DNA of 64,000 nt from Roseiarcus sp963794155 (GCA_963794155.1 CAWCCX010000003.1:186001-250000); one strand, 5' to 3'. Positions 18,139 to 28,032 are shown, numbered from the stretch's first letter. Numbers and translations are program-made. Notes: generated from the letters alone by a model not told the origin.

Positions 18139-19008
18139 TCAGATTTCCGCATGCGCTCGATCGAAGCGCCATACGTCGTCGAACCCCATCAGTGCGTTCA
18201 TATCGGCGAAGCTGTAAAGCGGCGCGGGCGAGCCGAGCGACGAGCCGGTGTCGCGGATCTGCCGATAGACGGCGTCGAGCGCCGCGGCGGCGCTGAGCAG
18301 GCCGGCGACGGGATAGATGGCGAGCGCATAGCCGATCTCGGCCAGGCGGGCATTGCTCAACATCGGCGTGCGCCCGCCCTCGACCATGTTGGCGATGAGC
18401 GGCTTGTCGCCAAGCTCGCGGCCGATCTCCATCATTTCCGCTTCGCTCTCCGGCGACTCGACGAACAGCATGTCCGCCCCGGCCTTCGCATAGAGACGCG
18501 CGCGCCGGATCGCCTCGGCGAGGCCGAGCGAGCCGCGGGCGTCGGTGCGGGCGATGATGAGGAAATCGGGGCTCGTTCGCGCTTCCGCTGCGACCGCGAT
18601 CTTGCGGACCATGTCATCGGCGGGGACGACCCGCCGGCCGGGCGTATGGCCGCATTTCTTGGGGAACTCCTGGTCCTCGAGCTGGATCGCCGCGGCGCCG
18701 GCGCGCTCATACCCCTGGACGGTGTGACGGACGTTGAGGAGGCCGCCGTAGCCGGTGTCGCCGTCGGCGATGAGCGCGACCCGGGCCATTCGCGCCATCG
18801 CCTCGACCCGGCTGACCATGTCGGCGTAGCTCGCGAGGCCGGCGTCGGGCAGCCCGAGATGCGAGGCGACAGTTCCGTACCCGGTCATATAGAGGGCATC
18901 GAAGCCCATCGCCGACGCCATGCGCAGCGACACCATGTCGTAGACGCCCGGCGCCGCGACGACGCGGTCCCCGGGGCGGGCGTTCAAGAGGTCGCGGAGG
19001 CTGTGCAT
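18139..19008 (-). CDS. Isocitrate lyase/PEP mutase superfamily lyase
   Basis: The 289-residue protein has the family metal and substrate motifs DGDTGYGG, QLEDQEFPKKCGH (the KKCGH loop with the catalytic Cys of the lyase members), ARTDARG, and FVESPESEAEM. Its length matches methylisocitrate lyase, 2,3-dimethylmalate lyase and oxaloacetate decarboxylase-like enzymes rather than full isocitrate lyase. ATG at 19008 begins at the conserved LRDLLNARPGDRVVAAPGVYD. With the MHS carrier downstream and a GlcG-like gene divergent, a role in cleaving a 2-hydroxy or branched di/tricarboxylate is plausible. The exact substrate is not decided. Confidence 0.87.
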   Translation of the reverse strand: MHSLRDLLNARPGDRVVAAPGVYDMVSLRMASAMGFDALYMTGYGTVASHLGLPDAGLASYADMVSRVEAMARMARVALIADGDTGYGGLLNVRHTVQGYERAGAAAIQLEDQEFPKKCGHTPGRRVVPADDMVRKIAVAAEARTSPDFLIIARTDARGSLGLAEAIRRARLYAKAGADMLFVESPESEAEMMEIGRELGDKPLIANMVEGGRTPMLSNARLAEIGYALAIYPVAGLLSAAAALDAVYRQIRDTGSSLGSPAPLYSFADMNALMGFDDVWRFDRAHAEI

Positions 19009-19241
19009 CGCCCTTAACTTCCCCGGGATTGGCGCCGGCGCATGCGCCAAAAAAGCGGAGCGCGGCGGCCCTGAGGCTTTATGGATAGGACAGACGTCTC
19101 GCGCTGGGCAATATGGGCGCGTTCGGCTTGAGCCCGCGGCGAGCGGCAAGCGCCGAGTTGACGCGGCGTTGGGCGCGGATCATCTTTCCTTCGCGGGCGG
19201 CCCGGCGAAGCCGATTGAGCGAGCTCCATGGGAGGGGACGG

Positions 19242-19667
19242 ATGACGATCGTCAAGCACAGCATTGACGCCGAAACGGCGGAAAGGGCGGTCGCGGCCGC
19301 CGCCAAAAAGTCGGCCGAGCTCAAGCTCAAGATGTGCATCGCCGTGACCGACGAGAGCGGCGATCTGAAAGCGTTTCTGCGCATGGACGGCGCCCCGAAA
19401 CTCTCGATCGAGATCGCGACCAACAAGGCCTACACCGCCGCCTCATACTCGATGCCGACCCACGCCTGGTTCGAGTTCATCAAGAACGATCCGCCGCTCC
19501 TGCACGGCATCACCCATACGCCGCGCCTCGTGGTGTTCGGCGGCGGATTTCCGATCACGCTCAAGGGCGAGGTCGTCGGCGCGATCGGCCTCAGCGGCGG
19601 GCACTACAGCCAGGACATGGAGTGCGCCCGGGCGGCGCTCCAGGCAATCGGCGCCGAGGCCCTTTAG
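19242..19667 (+). CDS. GlcG/HbpS family protein (DUF336)
   Basis: The 141-residue protein has the HbpS/GlcG pattern: MCIAVTDESGDLKAFLRMDGAPKLSIEIATNKAYTAASY, FGGGFPITLKGEVVGAIGLSGG and a C-terminal helix. The fold binds heme or small ligands in HbpS; GlcG lies in glycolate operons without known activity. ATG at 19242 follows GGAGGGG. It is divergent from the lyase/MHS pair, so the roughly 230 bp between them holds both promoters. Confidence 0.88.
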   Translation: MTIVKHSIDAETAERAVAAAAKKSAELKLKMCIAVTDESGDLKAFLRMDGAPKLSIEIATNKAYTAASYSMPTHAWFEFIKNDPPLLHGITHTPRLVVFGGGFPITLKGEVVGAIGLSGGHYSQDMECARAALQAIGAEAL

Positions 19668-19760
19668 GGATTGCCTATTGGGCGACGGGACGGCGAAGCT
19701 CACAAAGTCTTGAAGTCCAAAGGGCCAAACAATCAGGGGAAAAACCGTTGACGCCCTAGC

Positions 19761-21278
19761 GTGGCGCGGAACCCGCCGGTCAATATTCAAGGTCCGCCTG
19801 CGAGGCTCGCGGGTCGGTCGGGCTGGAGGAACCGGGTGCGGGTCGGCGGCGTGGCCGCGTCCATGATCGTCCTCTTGGCCGGCTCAGCGGCGGTCGCCGC
19901 CGATGTCCCGCCGGGCGACGGGTCCGCGCCGTCCCAGGGAACGCAGGGCGCGGCGCAAGCGCCCGCGGCGCCGGGTTCGGGCGCGTCGGCGAATGGGCCG
20001 ACAGCTCTGCCGTTCTTATCCGCGCTGCCGGCGGACTATCTCGCAACCACGCCATATCTTCTCGGCGAATGGCCAGGCATCCGCTCGAAGCTGAACGAAC
20101 TCGGCATCCAGGTCTCGCTGACCGGCGTCGACGAAGCGGTCATGAACCTCTCGGGCGGCCTGCGACAGAACGCGCAGGAGGCCGGGCAAGTCGCGCTGCA
20201 GGCCCAATTCGACCTGCAGAAGAGTTTGGGCGTGACCGGCGCCAGCGTCCTCATGACGCTGGTCAGTCGCTGGGGCCGGAACGCCGCTACGGACGCCGGC
20301 ATCCCCGCGCTACAGTTGCTCAACGAAGTCTATGGGCGCGGAAACATCCTCCGGCTGGAGGAACTGGCCTGGAATCAAAAGCTGCTCGACGACCAGATCG
20401 AAATCACGGCGGGGCGCGTCGCATTCGGCGACGCGTTTTTCAGCTTCCCTTGCGACTTCATCAATCTGACCTTCTGCCCCGGGCAGCCCGGCAACCTCGT
20501 GGGCAACTACATCTACAACTGGCCGGTCAGCCAGTGGGCCGCCATGGCCCAGCTAAATTTCGGATCGGAGGGTTTTTTCAAGGCCGGAATTTTCGACTCG
20601 AATCCGGCCTATCTCAACACGACGCCAAACCCCGCCCTTTGGCCAACCGCGCCCGAGGACTCCCAGGGCGTCATTGTTCCCGCCGAAGTCGCGTGGACGC
20701 CGAAATTCGGCGCCCTTCAGGGGAGCTACCAGTTCGGAGGCTGGTGGAACAACAGCGCGGCGGCGAATGTCGCGACCAGCATCAATGGCCAGCCGATCCT
20801 GGTTTCAGGACTGCCCGGGCTTCCCGGCCACGGGCGCTACGGGTTTTCGACCGTGTTGCAGCAGCAGCTGACCCATGATTCGGCGAACGCCGATCCGAAA
20901 AACGGCTTGAACGCCTTTGTCCTCGCCACCTACGCCGATCGCCGCACATCGATGCTGGACTATCAGATCTTCTGGGGAGTCGTACAATATGGCCTTGGGA
21001 CCTGGAGGCCCAAGGATGGCTTCGGGATTGCGGTCGGTACCACACATGTGAATCCAAATGTCGCCGATGCGCAGATCTTGGCCAATGCCTTGGGCGTCGG
21101 CCCCGGCTACGTGCAGGCCAACGAATACGTGACGGAAGCCTGGTACGGATGGCAGGCGGCTCCCTGGCTGAACTTAAAACTCGACGCGCAATACGTGATC
21201 TGTCCGGGCGGGTATACGACCCCGACGAATCGCAATGCGTTTGTGCTGGGCGTAAGAACGACGGTCGCTTTCTGGTAG
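19761..21278 (+). CDS. Carbohydrate-selective porin, OprB family
   Basis: The 505-residue outer-membrane protein has an N-terminal signal segment (VAASMIVLLAGSAAVAA), a low-complexity linker, then OprB features: YLLGEWPGIRSKLNELGIQVSLTGVDEAVMNLSGG, LEELAWNQKLLDDQIEITAGRVAFGDAFF, NWPVSQWAA, a beta-strand-rich body and a terminal aromatic residue (TTVAFW) as in outer-membrane barrels. GTG at 19761 is used; a later GTG near 19837 would still leave the signal peptide. It admits sugars to the periplasm and sits 97 bp upstream of a sugar:H+ symporter, a sensible uptake pair. Confidence 0.9.
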   Translation: MARNPPVNIQGPPARLAGRSGWRNRVRVGGVAASMIVLLAGSAAVAADVPPGDGSAPSQGTQGAAQAPAAPGSGASANGPTALPFLSALPADYLATTPYLLGEWPGIRSKLNELGIQVSLTGVDEAVMNLSGGLRQNAQEAGQVALQAQFDLQKSLGVTGASVLMTLVSRWGRNAATDAGIPALQLLNEVYGRGNILRLEELAWNQKLLDDQIEITAGRVAFGDAFFSFPCDFINLTFCPGQPGNLVGNYIYNWPVSQWAAMAQLNFGSEGFFKAGIFDSNPAYLNTTPNPALWPTAPEDSQGVIVPAEVAWTPKFGALQGSYQFGGWWNNSAAANVATSINGQPILVSGLPGLPGHGRYGFSTVLQQQLTHDSANADPKNGLNAFVLATYADRRTSMLDYQIFWGVVQYGLGTWRPKDGFGIAVGTTHVNPNVADAQILANALGVGPGYVQANEYVTEAWYGWQAAPWLNLKLDAQYVICPGGYTTPTNRNAFVLGVRTTVAFW

Positions 21279-21375
21279 GAGTATCGGGGACCCCGGTCTC
21301 GACGATCGGCGACCGACCGCAAGATTTCACCGCCTCAAGGGCTTTGGCCCAAGGCGCAATGGACGGGGGGAGAGC

Positions 21376-22809
21376 GTGGCGACGCAGCGCGCAACATCAG
21401 GCGGCCCCAGAGGCGATCCGGGCGCGAAACTTCCGGATCCGGTCCCCGATCGACTTCCCTTCGCCCGCGCCGCGAGCGTCATTGCGGTCATTGTGCTCGC
21501 CGGCGCCCTCTTCGGCTACGACCAGGGGGTCATTTCGGGGGCGCTCGTTGGCGTCCAGAAGGCGTTTGCGGTCGGTGCGGCGGCGCTCGAGATCGTGACC
21601 AGCTGGGTAACGCTCGGGGCCATGTTCGGATCGCTCGGCGGCGGCTATGTCGCCGACCATTTCGGCCGCAAGCGCGCGCTCTTCGCCGCCGCGGCGCTGT
21701 TCATCATCGGCGCGGCGGTCGAGGCGTTGTCGCCGAACGTGCCGGTTCTCGTCTTCGGCAGGCTCGTAGCTGGCTTTGGCGTGGGCGTCGCCGCGGTCGC
21801 GGCCCCGCTTTACGCAGCGGAACTGGCCCCGACTGCGCACCGGGGGCGATTCGTCTCATCCTATCAGCTGGCGATTACGATCGGCATCTTTCTCGCGTAT
21901 TTCGTCGACCAGGCGCTTGCCGGCCCAGAAGGCTGGCGGGCGATGTTTGCGGTCTCCGCGGTCGCCGGCGTTCTCCTCGCGGTCGCCGTTCTGACCGCTG
22001 TCGAGTTCCCGCGCTGGCTGGTCAAGACCGGCCGTCCCGATGACGCCCGCCGCAACCTCGTCGCTCTCGGCGCTGAGGACGACGCCGACGCGCGGCTCGC
22101 CGCAATCAAGGCGGCGTTGCGCGCCGAGCACGAAACAGCGTTGTGGTCGGACGTGTTCGCGCCGCGCTGGCGGACGCCGCTCAAAATCGGCCTCGGGCTT
22201 GCCGTCCTGCAGCAGATCACCGGCATCAACGCGATCATCTATTATTCCGACAACATCTTCGCCGCCGCCGGCTTTACGACGCCCGCGGCGCAGACCGCAG
22301 CCACCACCTGGGCGATCGGCGCCGTCAACGTGCTCTCGACGTTCATCGCGATCGCTTTTATCGATCGCCTCGGCCGCCGCCCGCTCTTGATCGCGGGCCT
22401 CATCGGCATGGGGCTGAGCCTCGCCGCCGTTGGGTTCGCGTTTAAGCAATCGGGCGGGGCCGGAGGGACGACAGGAGTCGTCACGCTGGTCGCGCTCGTC
22501 GTGTTCATCATCTCGTTCGCATTCTCCCTCGGCCCGGTGACCTGGACGGTCATCAACGAGATCTATCCCGGCGAGGTGCGCGGCAGGGCGGTTGCGGTGG
22601 CGACTGCGGTCAACTGGGGCGCGGCGTTCCTGGTCAGCGAATTCTTCCTCACGGTCGTCAATGCGATCGGCCAGGCCTGCACCTTCTGGCTGTTCGCGGC
22701 CTTCTGCGCCCTGGGGCTCATCTGGGTCTATGTCCGGGTGCCGGAAACGCGCCGCCGCTCGCTCGAGGAGATCCAGGCATCCTGGGCCGACGCGAGCGCC
22801 CGCTCCTAG
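21376..22809 (+). CDS. Sugar porter family MFS transporter
   Basis: The 477-residue carrier shows sugar porter signatures: LFGYDQGVISGAL in the first helix, DHFGRKRALF, GRLVAGFGVGVAAVAAPLYAAELAP (PESPR-like region replaced by EFPRWLVKTGR after helix 6), QQITGINAIIYY and, after helix 12, VPETRRRSLEEI. It resembles XylE/GalP-type pentose/hexose:H+ symporters. GTG start at 21376 after GGGGGGAGAG. Downstream of OprB on the same strand, so the two probably move the same sugar across both membranes. Confidence 0.92.
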   Translation: MATQRATSGGPRGDPGAKLPDPVPDRLPFARAASVIAVIVLAGALFGYDQGVISGALVGVQKAFAVGAAALEIVTSWVTLGAMFGSLGGGYVADHFGRKRALFAAAALFIIGAAVEALSPNVPVLVFGRLVAGFGVGVAAVAAPLYAAELAPTAHRGRFVSSYQLAITIGIFLAYFVDQALAGPEGWRAMFAVSAVAGVLLAVAVLTAVEFPRWLVKTGRPDDARRNLVALGAEDDADARLAAIKAALRAEHETALWSDVFAPRWRTPLKIGLGLAVLQQITGINAIIYYSDNIFAAAGFTTPAAQTAATTWAIGAVNVLSTFIAIAFIDRLGRRPLLIAGLIGMGLSLAAVGFAFKQSGGAGGTTGVVTLVALVVFIISFAFSLGPVTWTVINEIYPGEVRGRAVAVATAVNWGAAFLVSEFFLTVVNAIGQACTFWLFAAFCALGLIWVYVRVPETRRRSLEEIQASWADASARS

Positions 22810-22882
22810 CCGCGAAGCGCGCGGGGCGCGGGTCAACACCTCGCCCGCTGGTTAGGCATCCGCGAGGCCGCAGCGACGCCCC

Positions 22883-25800
22883 TCACTGTGCGGCCTCCGC
22901 CTGTCTCTCGTCCTTCTTCTCCTTTGCCAGATGCCCGAGCGCTTTCTCCTTCGCCATCGCCGCGGCGTGGTCGCGGGCGAGGAAGGTGTAGACGGCCGGG
23001 GTGACGAAGAGGGTGAAGAGCGTGCCGATCGCCATCCCGGCGAAAATCGTGATGCCGATGGCGAATCGCGAGCGCGCGCCGGCGCCGGAGGCGAGGATGA
23101 GCGGAATCATGCCGACCACCATCGCCCCGGTCGTCATCAGGATCGGTCTGAGCCTGACCGCCGCCGCCTCCTCGATCGCGCTCCGCCGGGTGTGGCCTCG
23201 CGTCTCCTGCAACCGGTTGGCGAAGTCGACCATCAGGATGCCGTGCTTGGAGATGAGGCCGATCAGGGTGACGAGGCCGATCTGCGAATAGATGTTGATG
23301 CTGGCGAAGCCGAGGACGCCCCCGACGTTGAGCGGCAACAGGGCGCCGAACAGCGCGGTCGGCAGGGCGATGAGAATGATGAGCGGGTCGCGGAAGCTCT
23401 CATACTGCGCCGCCAGCACCAGGTAGATGACGATCAGCGCGAACAGAAACACATAGACGAGGGCGTTGCCCTCCTGCTCGTACTGGCGTGAATCGCCCTG
23501 AAAATCATAAGAGTAGCCTTCGGGAAAAATCTCCGCCGATTTCGCCTTGAGAAAGTCGAGCGCTTCGCCGAGCGTATGGCCGGGGAACGGGACGCCCGAC
23601 AGGGTGGCGGAATTGAGCTGCTGGAAGCTGGTCAGCGCGTTCGGCTGCACCTGGTTGGAGACGCTCGCCACCGCCGAGAGCGGCACGAGCTCGCCATTGG
23701 TGGTCTTCAATTGATATCGGGTCAGCCAGTCGGGCGTCAGGCGAAAATCGCGCGGAGCCTGCGGAATGACCTGATAGCTGCGCCCGTACAGGCTGAAAAG
23801 ATTGACGTAGTTGCCCCCCAGCATCGTCGCCAGCGCCGTGCCGACGTCGGCCATGTTGACGCCGATGCGGTTGGCCTTGTCGGCGTCGACCTTGAACACA
23901 TATTGCGGCGTGTCGAACTTGAGGTCGACGTCGGTGAACAGGAAGAGGCCGCTTTCGCGCGCCGCCTGCTGCATCTTGAGCGCGACATCCGCCAACGTCG
24001 CGTAGTCGCCGGTCGTCCGGATCACGAACTGCATCGGCGCGCCGCCGGTCGAGCCGGGCAGGGCGGGGGGCGAAAACGCCTGCACCTGCGCCTGCGGCAC
24101 CGCGAGGAATTTCGGTCCGAGCTCGGTCAGCACCTGCTTCTGATTCTTGGCCCGCTCGTCCCAGGGCTTGAGGAGAAACCCGGCGAAGGCGGCGCGGACG
24201 TTGGGGAAGCCGTTGATCGTGAATACATGCGCAATTTCGGGAGTCGCCTTAACCTGCGCAAACAGGCGGTCGGTCGCCTGTTCGGTATAGTCGAGATTGC
24301 CGACCTGCGGCGCCTTGATCAGCGAGAGAAGGATGCCCTGGTCTTCCTCGGGAGCAAGCTCGCGCGGGGTGGTGGCGTACATCACCCCGGTCAGCGCGAG
24401 CACGCCGACCAATATGAGGAGCGTCAGCGCGCGAAAGTTGAGGGTGCTGTGGAGGCGGCGCTTGTAGGCGCGGCGAAGCGCCAGGAACGAGCGGTCGAGC
24501 GCGCGGGCGAACCAGCTCTCGCTCTTTTCGTGGCTTAGCAGCTTCGAGCACATCATCGGTGAGAGCGTGAGCGCGATGAAGCCGGAGACGATGACCGCGC
24601 CGGCAAGCGTGAAGGCGAATTCGCGAAAGAGGACGCCGGTCACGCCGGAAACGAATCCGATCGGCGCGTAGACCGCCGCGAGGGTGATCGTCATGGCGAT
24701 GATCGGCAGCGCGATCTCATGCGCGCCGCGGATCGCAGCATCGAACGGCGTCATGCCCTCCTCGATATGGCGGTGAATGTTCTCGACCACGACGATCGCG
24801 TCGTCGACCACGAGGCCGATGCCGAGCACCAGCGCCAGGAGGGTCAGGAGATTGATCGAATAGCCGAGCGCCATAAGCGCGATCATCACCCCGATCAGCG
24901 ACAGCGGAATGGTGACGATGGGAATGAAGGTCGAGCGCAGATTGCCCAGGAACAGGAATATGACGACGATGACGATCGCCGCGGCCTCGATCAGGGTCTT
25001 GGCGACCTCGTAGATCGAGGCGCGGATGAAGGTGGTCGAATCAAACGCGATGGTCGCCCTTAAGCCCGCCGGCAACTGGGTCTGGATGCTCGGCATGATC
25101 GCCCTGACGCCGTCGATGACGGTTAGCGGATTGGCTTCCGGCGTCCCATAGATGCCGACGAACACCGCCTTGAGACCATCGAATACCGACGATGAATCGA
25201 CGCCCTGCGGCCCAAGCTCGATTTTCGACACGTCGCCGAGGCGCACCAACGCATCGCCGTGGGCCGCGATCACCAGCTGGCCGAAAGCCTTGGCGCTGTC
25301 GAGGGAGGTCAGCGCGTTGACGCTGATCTGGGTATAGTCGCTTTTGACTTCGCCCGCGGCAGTGGTGAAGTTGTTGGCGTTGAGCGCCGCGCGCACATCG
25401 TTCGCGGTCACGCCCAAGGACGCCATTCGGGTCGGATCGAGCCAGATACGCATGGCGAAAGTCTGCCCGCCCAGAATCTGGGCGTTGGCGACCCCGTCGA
25501 CCGTCTGCAGCCGCGGCTGCACGACCCGGGTCAGATAGTCGGTGATCTGGGACGAGGTCATCACGTCCGAATTGAACGACAGGTACATCAGCGCGAAGCC
25601 CTGGCCGGTCTGCTTGACCACGACCGGATCGTTGGCGTCGCGAGGCAGGAGGCCGCGCACCTGATTGACCTTGGAGAGCGTGTCGGCCATCGCCCGGTCC
25701 GGGTTGGCGTCGAGACGCAGATTGAGAGTGATCGTCGAGACATTCTGCTGCGAGGTCGAGACCAGCGTGTCGATGCCTTCGGAGCTCGCCACCGCCTGCT

Positions 25801-26005
25801 CGATCGGGGTGGTGATGAAGCCCTTGATGACGTCGGCGGCGGCGCCCGGGTAGGTCGTGGTGATGGTGATCGTCGTGTTCGAGGTCTCGGGGAACTGCCG
25901 CACCTGCAGCCTGTAGCCGGCCATGGCGCCGATCAGGAGGATGAGCAGGCTGACCACGCTCGCGAGCACCGGGCGACGGATGAAGAGATCGGTGAACGCG
26001 TTCAT
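22883..26005 (-). CDS. RND multidrug efflux permease (HAE1 family)
   Basis: The 1,040-residue inner-membrane pump has the AcrB layout: N-terminal helix FIRRPVLASVVSLLILLIGAMAGYRL, a large periplasmic loop with GFITTPIEQAVASSEGID, helix 4 GIGLVVDDAIVVVENIHR carrying the two proton-relay Asp residues, a second periplasmic loop, and the C-terminal helices ending KHGILMVDFANRLQ…PILMTTGAMVVGMIPL. It follows its adaptor gene by 10 bp, so they form an operon. No outer-membrane TolC-type gene is present here. Closest to the MexI/MexW-like branch by sequence feel; substrates unknown. Confidence 0.94.
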   Translation of the reverse strand: MNAFTDLFIRRPVLASVVSLLILLIGAMAGYRLQVRQFPETSNTTITITTTYPGAAADVIKGFITTPIEQAVASSEGIDTLVSTSQQNVSTITLNLRLDANPDRAMADTLSKVNQVRGLLPRDANDPVVVKQTGQGFALMYLSFNSDVMTSSQITDYLTRVVQPRLQTVDGVANAQILGGQTFAMRIWLDPTRMASLGVTANDVRAALNANNFTTAAGEVKSDYTQISVNALTSLDSAKAFGQLVIAAHGDALVRLGDVSKIELGPQGVDSSSVFDGLKAVFVGIYGTPEANPLTVIDGVRAIMPSIQTQLPAGLRATIAFDSTTFIRASIYEVAKTLIEAAAIVIVVIFLFLGNLRSTFIPIVTIPLSLIGVMIALMALGYSINLLTLLALVLGIGLVVDDAIVVVENIHRHIEEGMTPFDAAIRGAHEIALPIIAMTITLAAVYAPIGFVSGVTGVLFREFAFTLAGAVIVSGFIALTLSPMMCSKLLSHEKSESWFARALDRSFLALRRAYKRRLHSTLNFRALTLLILVGVLALTGVMYATTPRELAPEEDQGILLSLIKAPQVGNLDYTEQATDRLFAQVKATPEIAHVFTINGFPNVRAAFAGFLLKPWDERAKNQKQVLTELGPKFLAVPQAQVQAFSPPALPGSTGGAPMQFVIRTTGDYATLADVALKMQQAARESGLFLFTDVDLKFDTPQYVFKVDADKANRIGVNMADVGTALATMLGGNYVNLFSLYGRSYQVIPQAPRDFRLTPDWLTRYQLKTTNGELVPLSAVASVSNQVQPNALTSFQQLNSATLSGVPFPGHTLGEALDFLKAKSAEIFPEGYSYDFQGDSRQYEQEGNALVYVFLFALIVIYLVLAAQYESFRDPLIILIALPTALFGALLPLNVGGVLGFASINIYSQIGLVTLIGLISKHGILMVDFANRLQETRGHTRRSAIEEAAAVRLRPILMTTGAMVVGMIPLILASGAGARSRFAIGITIFAGMAIGTLFTLFVTPAVYTFLARDHAAAMAKEKALGHLAKEKKDERQAEAAQ

Positions 26006-26015
26006 TGGCGCAACG

Positions 26016-27344
26016 TCACGGCCGGGGCGTTTCGGCCGGGCTCGGAAGCGCGGCCGTTTCGTCGATCACGACCGGCGTAGAGGACTGGAGCTTGATCTGG
26101 CCGGCGGTCACCACGCGCTCGCCAGCCCTCAAGCCCTCCTCGACGGCGATTCTCTCGCCGCGCGCCGAGCCGACGCGCACGAAGCGCCGCTCTACGATAA
26201 GGCCGCTCGCGCCGCCCTGGCCGGCCACGCCGCCTTGCTCGCGCGCGTGCGGCGCCGCCGTGACGACAAAGACGTTGTCGCCGTAGAGGCTATAGACGAT
26301 CGCGGTGCGCGGAAGCGTGAGCACTTGCGCAGGCTCTCCAGTGGTGACCGTGAGATTGGCGAACATGCCGGGCAAGAGCTTGCGGTCGGGATTGGCGAAA
26401 ACGGCGCGCGCCGTGACATTCCGCGAATCGGCGCTGACGCGGGCGTCGATCGCCTCGATCTTGCCGTCGAAACTGCGGCCGGGGATCGCGTCGACCGTCA
26501 TTCTGACCGCCTGACCGGCGGCTAGCGAGCGCAGCGACTCCTCGGGGACGGGAAAGTCGGCGTAGATCGGGTCGAGCTGCTGCAGCGTCACGAGGCTCGT
26601 TCCCACCGCGACATATTGGCCGAGATCGACATTGCGCAGGCCGAGCCGGCCGGCGAAGGGCGCCTTGATCGCCTTCTGCGCGATAACGGCGCGCGTCCGC
26701 TCGACCGTAGCCGCCGCCGAGTCGCGGGTGGCGAGCGCCGTATCGACGGTCGATTGCGGGGTATTGCCCTGGACGACCAGCGTCTTCTGGCGTGCGAGCG
26801 TCGCCTCGGCGTTCTTCAGCTGCGCTAGGCCATTCGCGAGATCGGCCTGCTCGACCGAGTCGTCGATATTGATGAGCAGCGTGCCGGCTTCGACGTCGTC
26901 GCCCGACTCGAAATGTTTGGCGGTCACTACGCCGGCCGCCTGCGGCGCTATGATGACGCCCTGAAACGCGCGCAGCGTGCCGATCGCGGTCAGTTCAGGC
27001 CGCCATTGTTCGACTTTCGCCGCCTCGGCAGTTACCGTCGTCGGCTTCGACGCGAACGCGGCGCTGATGAAGCCTTTGACCATGACCGGCTTGATGACGA
27101 ACTGGAAATAGGCGAGCCCGCCGGTCGCCGCCGCGAGCACAGCCAGCGTGACCAGGAACACGACCGGACGGCGAATCGCGAGCGGAAGAATGCGAATCAC
27201 GAGCAACAACGCCAAGATTGCCGCGGCCGCGCCGAAGGCGAGCGGGGGAGCGGGAGCGGGAATGAGCCCAAGCTGCGCCGCCGCGCCGAGCGCCAGCAGC
27301 GCCAGGGCGAGCAGCAACAGCAGCCAGTTCGTGAGCCGCCTCAT
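26016..27344 (-). CDS. RND efflux periplasmic adaptor (membrane fusion protein)
   Basis: The 442-residue protein has the usual adaptor core: a lipoyl half (GVVTAKHFESGDDVEAGTLLINID), a coiled-coil hairpin (LAQLKNAEATLARQKTLV…AVIAQKAIKAPFAGRLGLRNVDLGQYV) and beta-barrel/MP domains. Unusually, it is preceded by three hydrophobic stretches in the first ~100 residues rather than one signal or anchor, so the N-terminus spans the inner membrane more than once. It starts the operon with the permease. ATG at 27344. Confidence 0.92.
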   Translation of the reverse strand: MRRLTNWLLLLLALALLALGAAAQLGLIPAPAPPLAFGAAAAILALLLVIRILPLAIRRPVVFLVTLAVLAAATGGLAYFQFVIKPVMVKGFISAAFASKPTTVTAEAAKVEQWRPELTAIGTLRAFQGVIIAPQAAGVVTAKHFESGDDVEAGTLLINIDDSVEQADLANGLAQLKNAEATLARQKTLVVQGNTPQSTVDTALATRDSAAATVERTRAVIAQKAIKAPFAGRLGLRNVDLGQYVAVGTSLVTLQQLDPIYADFPVPEESLRSLAAGQAVRMTVDAIPGRSFDGKIEAIDARVSADSRNVTARAVFANPDRKLLPGMFANLTVTTGEPAQVLTLPRTAIVYSLYGDNVFVVTAAPHAREQGGVAGQGGASGLIVERRFVRVGSARGERIAVEEGLRAGERVVTAGQIKLQSSTPVVIDETAALPSPAETPRP

Positions 27345-27524
27345 TGGTCGCCTTTGGTTGAGGGAGCGTTCTGTCCAGCCTTTTGCAACATTTCACCAAA
27401 GATTGAAACGACGGCGCGCCGGCTCGAGGCCCGCAGCCGCCCCGCCACTCGCCAGCGCGCGCCGGCGCCCTTATGATTGAAAAGCGGCCGCAACGGGGCG
27501 GCCTGATTCGGGAGAAAAGACGCC

Positions 27525-27776
27525 ATGATCAAGACGATCGCGCTGGTCACGCTCGCCCTCGGCATCGCCGGGGCGCCGACGCTCGCTTACGCCGATGACG
27601 CCTGCATGACCCAGGCGATGGACAAGAAGCTGGCCGGCGCCGCCAAGACCAGTTTCATGACCAAATGCGAAAGGACCTCTTGTGAGGGCCAAGCCAAGGA
27701 CAAGAGCCTGCATGGCGCGGCGATGACCTCGTTCGTCAAGAAGTGCACGAAGGACGCCATGGCCATGCCCATGTGA
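27525..27776 (+). CDS. PsiF-like small secreted repeat protein
   Basis: The 83-residue protein has a signal peptide (IALVTLALGIAGAPTLAYA) and two tandem copies of a C-x-x-QA-xDKxLxGAAxTSFxxKC unit. The unit resembles the repeat of PsiF, a phosphate-starvation-induced periplasmic protein of unknown activity. Four cysteines in two pairs may form disulfides in the periplasm. ATG at 27525 follows GGGAGAAAAGACGCC. It is divergent from the RND operon. Confidence 0.8.
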   Translation: MIKTIALVTLALGIAGAPTLAYADDACMTQAMDKKLAGAAKTSFMTKCERTSCEGQAKDKSLHGAAMTSFVKKCTKDAMAMPM

Positions 27777-27806
27777 GCCGAAAGGCTTGCGCTCGCTGCT
27801 AGAGAG

Positions 27807-27899
27807 CCGTCATTGCGAGGAGTGAAGCAACGAAGCAATCCAGGGTCGTAGGGCGCGCCCCATGTCCCTTAGATTGCTTCGCTTCGCTCGCAATGACGG
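27807..27899. repeat. Extragenic inverted repeat (cgtcattgcgag type)
   Basis: The left arm ccgtcattgcgagg…gaagcaatc is mirrored by the right arm agattgcttcgc…gctcgcaatgacgg around a loop with about 30 unpaired bases, so transcription would give a long hairpin. Repeats beginning with this motif occur dispersed between genes in many proteobacteria. It lies 31 bp after the psiF-like stop and may act as a terminator or mRNA stabiliser. Confidence 0.75.
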
Positions 27900-28032
27900 T
27901 CACGGCTCGGATTGCTCGAAACCGCTCCAATTCCTCCCTCGCCGCAAATCGACGCCCGTATCGCGCGACCATTGCCTTCGCCCGGAAGTTCGGCGACGCT
28001 CAGGCCAATCGCAATCACCGGGGAGCTGGGCG

